Below the pieces are notes generated by a model, which made no database searches, was not told where the DNA came from, and saw only the letters and a program-made list of their open reading frames with translations. DNA of 64,000 nt from Nipponacmea schrenckii (lineage: Eukaryota > Mollusca > Gastropoda > Lottiidae). Position numbers and translations under genes: made by a program. Below are positions 9,808 to 19,600 of this stretch, piece after piece. Each line of letters opens with the position of its first letter. Positions within the stretch are counted from its first letter, which is position 1. The stretch spans positions 16,603,106 through 16,667,105 of the forward strand of contig JAUJPP010000005.1 of assembly GCA_030562195.1 (NCBI GenBank), in the 5' to 3' direction.

Positions 9808-11453
9808 ATCCCCAGGCTTCGCGAGGTTCTGACGCAGTGCGTAGCAGTTTTGACATACGCTTTAAAACTGCCCCACGAAATATCGATAGAACATTAACGT
9901 TATTTAACAGAATATAAGTCGTTTTATTTCAAAGCATAATCGGTTCGCTGAAACTCTTGTCATGTAGATCGCCCAAATGCATAATTCAACAAACAGCTTT
10001 TAACGATGAAATTTGCCAAATGGTGATAAAACGAAAACTATACATCGTACAACAAAAAATAATATATCTATGGATAGATCTTATCGAGAGCTATCACATT
10101 GGTGCTGCTCACAAGGTCACCAAAGGTCAAGGTTAAAATAAACGAACAATCGAAGATTTTATATATTACTATCAGTTAAAATATCAAAAACAAAATCAAA
10201 ATTCAAAAATCGGTTTCCAAATATAATTCATGAATCGATATTACATTAAATGGACATCAAAATTACACGAATCGGAGCTTCTCCAGAGTCCCCATTTCGA
10301 TTTAAAGAAAATTACGCACAGTTAGTAGAGAAGAAAATACAAAATTTTCAAATACTAAAAAGCGCATTTTTGGGTGGAAATATGTGGTTTTATATATCAT
10401 TAAAAAGAGCAGATAAACTGTAATAAGATTCAATAGGAATTTTTGTTATTTATGTATTAGTTCACGTGACAGAGCTCTTTAAAAATAAAAATCACAAATT
10501 TCAATCGGTTATAAAACCGGAAGTAGACATCGGACAATACAAATGAATATATCATTGAATAGATATCATCAAGGGTAATACATTGTGTTCAGGTCACAAG
10601 GTCACCAAAGGTCAAGGTCACGAAATATGGGCCTTTGAAGGTTTGGTCATTACCAAAAACATTAAAATGGAAATAAAAGAAAATCAAAATCAAAATTCAA
10701 AAATCGGCTCCCAAATAAAGTTGCGCAATCGACTCTAGTCACAAGATATGAAAAAATAATGAAAATCGCTTTATCACCTGAGGCCCCATTTTTAATTTTA
10801 CAAAAGTTTAACATTTCAATATGGCGGCTTATCGTTTGCTTCCGGTCTGGATTTTTTCATCTTCTTTTTTTTTGTATGACTATTTGTAGCATGTTGCAAA
10901 AAGAATTTTTGAAATATCTTAAGAATTCCGGAAGTTAGGTTTTTAAAATTAACAAGCGAATAACTTCAAAACCGGAAGTGATGTCGAAAATTTGAAAAAT
11001 TATTTTTGAGCGCATTAACAATGTCTATCTACCTGTAAGTTTTCGGGTGGATGAGAATAAAATTGTAGAAGTTGAAAAAAACGCAAAAATTGAAATAAAA
11101 AAAGTCAGCTACAAAAGTAATGAAATTAGCAGTTTAAAAATGCAGTTATGTAGCTAGCAGTTAAAACAAGCTAGCAAAAGTAGTTCTGTCAAAATCAGTT
11201 AAAAAATAGAGGTAATAAATAGCAAAAACCAAAACGAAGCCATTGCCCACAGCTCGTTTCCGGTCACTCTGAATGACGTCATTTTACATTTAACAAATAG
11301 TAGTCTCGCAGTTTGAATGACAGACAACAACAGGTAGTTTGTAGCATGTTGCCTTCTAAGAGAAAAATCGAATGTGAAATTCGAAAAAAAAAAAAAAAAA
11401 AAAAAAACATTTCGAAAACAAAGCAGTGCGTTCGATGAACGCACTGCAACTAG
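9804..11453 (+). mobile_element. Non-autonomous Helentron-like element, family B, full length
   Basis: Begins CTAGATCCCCAGGC (9804), the inverse of the Helentron terminus. Ends with a poly-A run, an ACATTTCGAAAACAAA spacer, a perfect 11-bp-stem hairpin (GCAGTGCGTTC / GAACGCACTGC, 11423-11447) and AACTAG (11448-11453). A hairpin two bases before CTAG is the classic Helitron-type 3' end, which would make ATCCCCAGG the 5' end. It is the inverted homologue of 5101-6695. The outer tetranucleotides are shared with D elements on both sides. Non-coding. Confidence 0.8.
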
Positions 11454-12827
11454 AGCCACTTGTGGCACAGAGTGGGACTTTGCTAACGTCGCAAATTGCA
11501 ACAAACAGACAGAAACATCTGATTTTCTGGGATAAACTGGCCAAAGCAATAAGGTATCCGTGTGCAAGGTAATTTAAAAAAAAAACTTTTTTCCTACAAA
11601 CGTAATACGCTGACCCATATATATGGAAAACTGAAAATTTACCCGGATGTGCCACGCCCATCTAATTCTTTTCAGCGTGAATCTAATCACATTCAAAATG
11701 TATATTCACAGTACAAATTTGAAGTTTGTACATCCAATAGATCACGAGATATACACACATACATTTCAAAAAAACGTAAATACGGCAAAATGTACTTTTA
11801 TTATCAAAAATCAAAAATTTCAATTTTCATTTTAAAAACTTTTGTTATACATCGCTGCAAAGAGGACAAAAAGCACCTTAAGAATCTAAAAAAATTAACC
11901 CTCTAAATTAATTAGGTCACACTCTAGAGCAGTCCAAAGTTGCGAATTTTGCTGTTTTCAGGCAGCTATAAAACCGGAAGTTGATGTCTGAGGTCAAAGG
12001 TCAAAGTGTCAACTAATAGCCAAGGTCAATGACCTTTGACCTACTAAAGGTCAAAGTCATCAAAGGTCAAGGTCACGAGAAATAAGCCCCCAAACTTCGA
12101 AAAAATTCAACCGGATGTTGCAAAATTGCAAAAGCAAAATTCAAAAATCGGCTCCCACAGTTTTTTTCGTAATCGACTAAAGCTACAAAAAATGTAAACA
12201 TCGCGGAAATTAGACATAACCCTGAGGCCCCATTTTGAGTTTTACAAAAAAGTGACATTTCAAGATGGCGGCCAAAGTTTCACTTCCGGTCCGGATTTTT
12301 TCTTCTTCATTTTTTTGTCTTCTAATTTAATTAAGATTGACATAAATTTTGTTGCGATACATCAATTACAGCACAAGTAGGTCAACCGGAAGTTTAAACC
12401 CTTTTTACGTTGAAACCGGAAATGAAGCAAAAATTTTGACTCTGCCAATGTTTTTAAATTCATGACACTTGAAGGCACCCAAATTATCAGATCAATCGGT
12501 CTTAAAATAGCAAAGTTGCAAAAATGTGCAAAATACGGCAAAAAAATGTGTGCTACGAATTTTCGAATTTCGAAATTTTTCAACTGCTATCTTGTTGGAA
12601 ATTATTTCAAGTTTCTAAAAATGCAAACCCGAAGAAAATCGATCAATAATTGCGACTTCTAGAGCCACTGACCGACTTTTTAGGCATGTTGCAACGCAGC
12701 ACTTATGGTATTGCAAAAATGTTCCAATTTATATTTAATAGAAACGTCGCCACAACAGAAGGTTTAGAGAAGTTGTGAAATTGCTGCAACTATTGCAGCC
12801 TAGGCTGTGTGAGGTGTGTAAATTTCG

Positions 12828-12860
<33 letters not shown>

Positions 12861-12910
12861 CAAACCGATAACAAACTGGGACTTTGCTGAAAGCAAAGTC
12901 CCACAACTAG
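11450..12910 (+). mobile_element. Non-autonomous Helentron-like element, family D (one core module)
   Basis: Begins CTAGAGCCACTTGTGGC (palindrome 11455-11466), then AGTGGGACTTTGC. One core module (about 11500-12090) carries a DR1 pair of AGGTCA at 11991-12003; a tail follows with AAGATGGCGGC (12262-12272) and ACTTCCGG (12282-12289). The 3' end is a ~30-base poly-A, a hairpin TGGGACTTTGC / GCAAAGTCCCA (12877-12903) and CAACTAG. The hairpin arm repeats the subterminal sequence of the 5' end. The final CTAG (12907-12910) is also the edge of the second Helentron. Confidence 0.8.
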
Positions 12911-13640
12911 ATCCCCAGGCTTCGCGAGGTTCTGACGCAGTGCGTAGCAGTTTTGATATACGCTTTAAAACTGCCCCACAAAGTATCGGTAGAAGAGTAA
13001 CGTTGTTGTGCAGCGTATAAGTTGTTTAAATTCAAAGAGTTATCGGTTCGCTGAAACTCGTGTCATGTAGATTGCCCAAACACATATGCAACAAACCGCT
13101 TTAAACGAGTATTTTAATTTAGGCCTATCAATGGATAGCTCGTATCGAGAGCTATCACTTTTGAACAGCCTACAAAAATTTAATGAGCATCGTTTAGCTA
13201 TCATTAACTCATTTCATTCTCAAGACTCCTTAAATCATTAATAATATTAATGTCTTTTATATAGTCCAGACAAATTACTACAATTATTAATAATTTATTC
13301 CATAAATCCATATGTTACACAAAAATACATCTAATAATCATTATGCACCATAATATTCTGAAATAAAAAAAGGCAATATATTACAAATTAAAAAAAAGTG
13401 AAAATGTTAGAAATGCTGTTGTTAGTTAAACCTTTCAATGAGATCCAAACAATATGGATTATATTCTGCCAGGAATTCAACCTGGCAAGGATCTCGGCAT
13501 CATAAAGGTTCCAAGCCTCTCCACCACGACAAGGTCACAGCAGAAGGAGAGGGTTTTTTTTCTTCTAAATTTGTTTCGTTATCATAATCTATCATTTTAT
13601 GGTTTCATTATCTATTGATTTCAATTTTAATTCCATGTCT
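12907..13640 (-). mobile_element. Terminus and 3' non-coding tail of the full-length Helentron
   Basis: Inverted homologue of 3985-5100. On the minus strand it runs from the Helentron stop to the terminus GCCTGGGGATCTAG. It lacks the SINE: the sequence around 13208-13240 reads straight across the integration site, with one copy of the AAGGAGTCT motif. It also contains the ATCTACATGACACGAGTTTCAGCG block shared with the ends of B elements (quoted piecewise: ATCTACATGACACGAG, then TTTCAGCG). Confidence 0.8.
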
Positions 13641-16600
13641 TTATTTGAGTGTTATCTGTATTGCCTCGTGGTAGCTATAATAAGTAGGAACAATCTGAAA
13701 TTCAACATGTGCTAAATTAATACCACTACTTGTATATACATGGTCGATAATAGTTCCACCTTCGGTAGTATAGTCTGTAATGCACTGGGAAAAACCAAAT
13801 TCAGTGAAACAATTTTTTATTGAACAAACTCCTTCTAAAACATTCTCATTAAAATCGCCCATAACAATATAGTTGTGCCCGGATTCTTGTAGTTCGTACA
13901 ATAACTTTTCCAATTGTGGTAAAAACATGTCTAATCCATATTTAGGTGGCCTGTAAATAACTATAACAGAAACATTTTTATCTGGAAGATTGAAAGCAAT
14001 ATATTCAATATTCAAAAGACCCAAATTTAAAATATGACTGTTTGTATTCATCTTGTAGTACATTCCAACACCACCATGTTCTCTTTCCTGTAGATATTTG
14101 AAAAAAGTACTATTATCATAACTATCAGCACGAGCTTGGTTATGGAAAAAATAACTATCTAATCTAAGACTAGCGTGATTCCTTACATTTTTTAACCATG
14201 TCTCGGTCATACAAATAATATTACATTTGAGAATTCTTTGATCATTTTTTATATCTTCTAAATGTGTAGTTAAGCCCTGAACATTAAACAAAATGATACT
14301 AAAATCAGAGGGTGAAGATTGCCGTTTAGGTTGTAAATGTCTGGGCATAGCATTTATTGCACACTCAATTTTATCATCACAATATATAAATTTTTCGTCA
14401 AAATTCTGTATTGTCAATCCTTGTAGCGTTTTGATTCGACTAAGTGCAACGTAAGCTTGACCAGATTGGAAGATTTTATCTAACGAAACAACACCTCTGT
14501 CTAGACTCAAACCTTGAACCTTGTGAATTGTAACAGCATAAGCAAGACGTAATGGAAATTGGCGCCGAACATCACCTTTATAATTTATGCGAGTGCTTTC
14601 ATATCTTTCTATAGCAATGCTACCTTGTTCAACATTAGGAGGAAGGCAACTCGTTGGTTTATTCAAGCAAACTCTTGCACTATCAAACTTGACATAAACC
14701 TTAACTGGCTTATTGTTCTGGTCATTTTCAATAAAAGTTACTGTACCGAAACTACCATTTACTAATCCAGCAGATACATCTAGATTAACTACCAACATAA
14801 CTTTCGTTCCTTTACCGATTGTCAATAATTCAACAAGAGGGGTGTCAGAAGCCTTTACGCAACTATCTTTTAATTTCATTGTCCCAGATCTAGCGTCTTT
14901 AGAGTAATCTAATGCTTTGATATGAACAGAATCTGGACACTTTTCTGAAATCATTTTAGAGTTATATTCGTTTACCTGCGCATTTGTGGAGAATATGTGT
15001 AAGCAATCATCCTCTATATTTGTAACTCTACTTTGTAACATTTCAATATCTGAGGTCAACATCTTTTCACCCTTTTTTCGTTTTCTAATCCTGTTTAAAA
15101 CCTGTGCAAATGCCAAATCGTCTTTTTGTCTCATGATTTCTGTCAATTCAACTAACTTGAAATGGCCATTCCAAAAATCTATCACGCTATCATGACATAG
15201 ACTAAAAGCCTTGACTGGTTTTAATTGCCACATGTCACCAAAACAGATAACACAAATATTCCCGAATAATTCATTGCTATTTGTACCTTTAATCTGACCT
15301 AATCGCCCATTAATGTAAGACAACAAGTTATGATCTACCATGGATATTTCATCTATTATTACAATTTCCAGGTTACGATATTTACATCTGAGTGTGTTCA
15401 TTGTTTCGTGCCCTAGTGGTTGATATGGTAAACTGAAACCTTTTCTTATTGAGAAGCTATTATGAATAGTTGAAGCTCCGATATTGTATGCAGAAACTCC
15501 TGTAGGTGCTGCTAATAAGACTGTTAATTCATCTAAGCTTTCTGTTGATTTAGATAAAATACGCGAGGCTTCATAATGGATGCATTTAATAAGATGGGAC
15601 TTTCCAGTGCCGGCTGAACCAGTTATGAAAAGTTTTAAAGGAGTAGGGTTTTTACCATGCACTTTATCTAAACAATATTTACGGATATCATAAAATACTT
15701 TCGTTTGAATTTCATTTAAAGACCTCATCAGAGGAATTGCATCTTTTTTGGAAATTCCACTTATGTGTGTTTCAGAACGAATTCTATTTGTATTATTATT
15801 AGAAGGCATAATATCGGGTATTTGAGGTTCATGGTCACTTTCCTCGTCGTCATCATTATTGTCTTGTCTAAATTGTTCATGCTCAATCCTATCCAATTCG
15901 GTTTCAGGTGCAATTTGAGCCCAGGCATCTTCCATTCCGCCACATTTTGCAATCGTCTCTTCTATAGATTCAATATCAATATCGGTTTGAAAGCCTTTTC
16001 TGTTTTTTTCAACAATTTCTTTTACGCGAACAAGATTTTCTGATAATTTGATGGATCCGCTTTTATAGAACTCTTCATGTGTATTGAATCGAGGGGGTTT
16101 TAACTGTGTATCAAAACGATAGGGTAAAAACAGCTGCATGTTGCTTAGATAGTAATTGTCTGGGTCTTTGGTTTCAGAAAATCTTGCATAACGAATAATG
16201 GCTGGGGGGGTTCTTGAACGTTTTATAATGAAACCTACTTCATTTTGCAATTCAAAAGCTGGATTTTTTTCAGAATCGACATTAGGATTTTCTGACTTTG
16301 ACATAAGTCTATATTCTGACCAAAACTTAGCTATGCACATATCATCAAACGGCTTTCCCTTAGGTCTATTCAAATATCGTTCAACATTTCCAACCATAAA
16401 TATGTTACTGTCTGTTAAAGTACCTTCCTTTGCCCTACTCTGTAACACTTTAATCGGCAAAGTTATTTTAATATTATTTTTACCTGTTGGAATAAATTGA
16501 ACACAGCGTGAAAATTGCTTTAATGGTAAACCTAAGATTCTGAGAGCACTTTCTGGACCGGATACTTCTCTGGAATGTAAATATGCAGATGAAATTTTTC

Positions 16601-19600
16601 GCATGCATGCTTTTGCTTCCAAGTTATTCTGTTTAGCCTCCTTATATGTTTGTCGTAAAAACAGTCCCATTTCCCTTTCTGATTTAGTGATGTATGAAAC
16701 TATATAAACTACACAGGCATAAGCATCAGTGACATATTGTATATCTAGGTTTGCGTTCCATGCTCTTAACATATGAGGATTATACTGATTAATCCATGAT
16801 GAATTTACACCCCTTTTAAGAACTATGTAAGTTTTGTTTGTCAGTTTCTCGCATGCTTGTTCAAAAGTTTCTTGACTTATATTCAAATGTGCATATAAAT
16901 TGGAAAGTGAACTATAACTTTTATCCTCAGATGTCAATTCTTTCCATATTGATTCAAGTATTGCTTTTGCTGTTTCATTAGACATGTTATTTACCTTACT
17001 ATTTTCACAGGACACTTGTATGTCATCATTATCATTTTCAGCACTATCGGTGGTATTGTTGATTTCTAAAGGACGACAAATAAACGTTCTGTTAGACGGG
17101 GGTTTTGGAAAATTAAATCGGCATATTTTCTTGTTTTTCCGACAAGTTTTAGAATGTTTTTTACTATGTTTTTGCACATTTGAAACAATCTCATGTAATT
17201 CGGGATCTATGCTTTCGTCTGGGAGTTCACACGATATATATTTATCAATAAATTCGATTACTTTTTCGTCCGAGTCAACATCTAGTTTTGGACTGTCTAA
17301 AATGTACACAATTCCATGGATATGGATAGCGCCTCTAGCTTGGATTTCGGATCTGAAAAACCAATCAGTAACTTTGCCTATTGGATTTGATGGAGATAAT
17401 AAAAATTTCCTCAAAAACATTTTAAATCTGTGGTCAAACAATCTGGCTATTGTGACAGGATTTGATCTCAAAAGTTCACGTTTCTCCATCCAATTTAAAT
17501 CGCACACTTTCTTATTCGACCCTTGTTGTTTTATAATAGTACTCAAGAATGACTCAAAACGCATTTCACTACATGAAAAAGAAAGAAAATAGGTTGGAGT
17601 ACCAAGTTGTCTGATCATTGCAAACAAATCTTTCTGGGTTGCTTGCCAGAATGCTGGACTTCCACGACAATTTTTCATAAAAGCATACCCTGTGTCTGAA
17701 CGTAGAATGTTTTGCAGTGGTTCATCTTGTGTCAACATAGCAGCAGTTATCTTATTTCCACCCATTCGACCTTGTCTAAGAGCAATAGATGTACCTGATA
17801 ATATTTGCTGCAATTCATAAATATATTGGGCATAGAATAAATAGTCTGTACATGAAGCAAATCGAGTATCTACTGACATCAATCTGTTCTTTAAATATTT
17901 ACCTAGTGTTATTCTTACTTCTCGATTTTCAGAAAATGTATTTTTACCAGTTGGGAATAAATAAGGAAAGGAGCAAGCTTCGTTTGATTTATCCATGAGA
18001 ACTCTAACAGGTCTGTTTTTTTCGCCTGGAGAAATAGAAAAAATTTTATCAGAATTATTCAAAAGATTTGCTGAAACATCAACAGGTTGAAGACAGGTGG
18101 AGCCAATTTCATCACAAGTATACCTAGCTATGTTTTCATCTAATTCATCTAAATCACTGTCACTATTTTCATTATTGTCACTATTATCAGAATTATTTCC
18201 CTCAACTGAATTTAAGATGTTTTGTTCATCAACCCATTCATTGTTTAAGGTGACATCGTGGTAGTGTTTATTGTGTGTTTTTAAGAAATTAAGTGCATTT
18301 TTAATATTATTTTTTGTAATAGTCTGAAACTCATAATGCCCTTTATTTGACAGTTTTTTCTTTAGCTTAACTCGAATTAATTCATCCTCAGATTGACATC
18401 TAGGTAAGACATTAGTCATTTCAGTTAAATTACTTGGCACACAAATTGCTTCACCAACTATTTTCCTATCGTTTTGAGGGGAGACTTTAACTAGTTTTAA
18501 AAAGACTATATTTTTAGATATCAAGTGTTTTTCTAATTGGTTTAGACATTTTATTTCCCATGGTATTGGACTGGGGTTCATATTATTAACGACTGATTCT
18601 GCTGGCATTTTACCTTGAGAAAGTTTTTTATGGCATGTGAAACAAATCCATAACGATTTATAATTATCTGACCAAGAACATTTATTCGAGCATTTATCAT
18701 TACAATCATGGTAATATGTTTTAGTTATACATTTTTTTGCTACAATTTTTATTTTTTGGCTTTTCCTTTCATAAAGGCTATCTTGACATTCCTTAACTTG
18801 GTTTTTGAATAATAACCTATTGCAAACACAGCATACATAAATTGGACCTTCTGAGGTATCTTTCTTAAACTGAGCTAAAGCTTTATCAATATTAATCATT
18901 TTGCTTTTCCTAAATTCTCGTCTCTTTTGTTTTAATTCTTTTGCTTTGTTTCTAAATGTGCCATTTCTAAGATATTTTGCTTTCAATTTACATCTCAATT
19001 GATTTTCATATTTTTGTATTAATTTAAGCCTTATCTCGGAGGCATATTTCTCTTTGAGTTTTAATCCTAAGATGGCTCTGTACTTTTCTTTTAGCGGTTT
19101 ACATAATTTGGTTTCATATTTTTGTTTCAATTCAGGTTTTAATATAGTTTTATACTTTCGTTTTAATTCAGGTTTTAATTTAGTTTCATACTTTTGTTTC
19201 AATTCAGGTTTTAACTCGGTTTCATATTTTTGTTTTAATTTAGGTTTTAATATAGTTTTGTACTTCAGATAGCAATGAAATCTTAAATACTTTTCATAGG
19301 CTGCTTTTTTAATTTTATTGTAACTAATTCTTTTCTTATAAGATTTAACATTTAATTGTAAGACTTTACTTTTTTGTTGGGAGTATCTCTTATGAAGATA
19401 ATCTTTCTTCTTTTTTGAGCATTGAACGCGCTTCTTAGAAAAAGCCCACTTATGCCCTCGTTTACGTTTTTTAATCCCCACCTTTTTCAATGTGAAACAG
19501 TTACCATCATTCAGATCATCGTTATCAGCTGCAACTCTTGAAACATCCTCTACAATTTCATAATGATTACCATTCTTGTGGTTCAGGTAAATTCCTTCAG

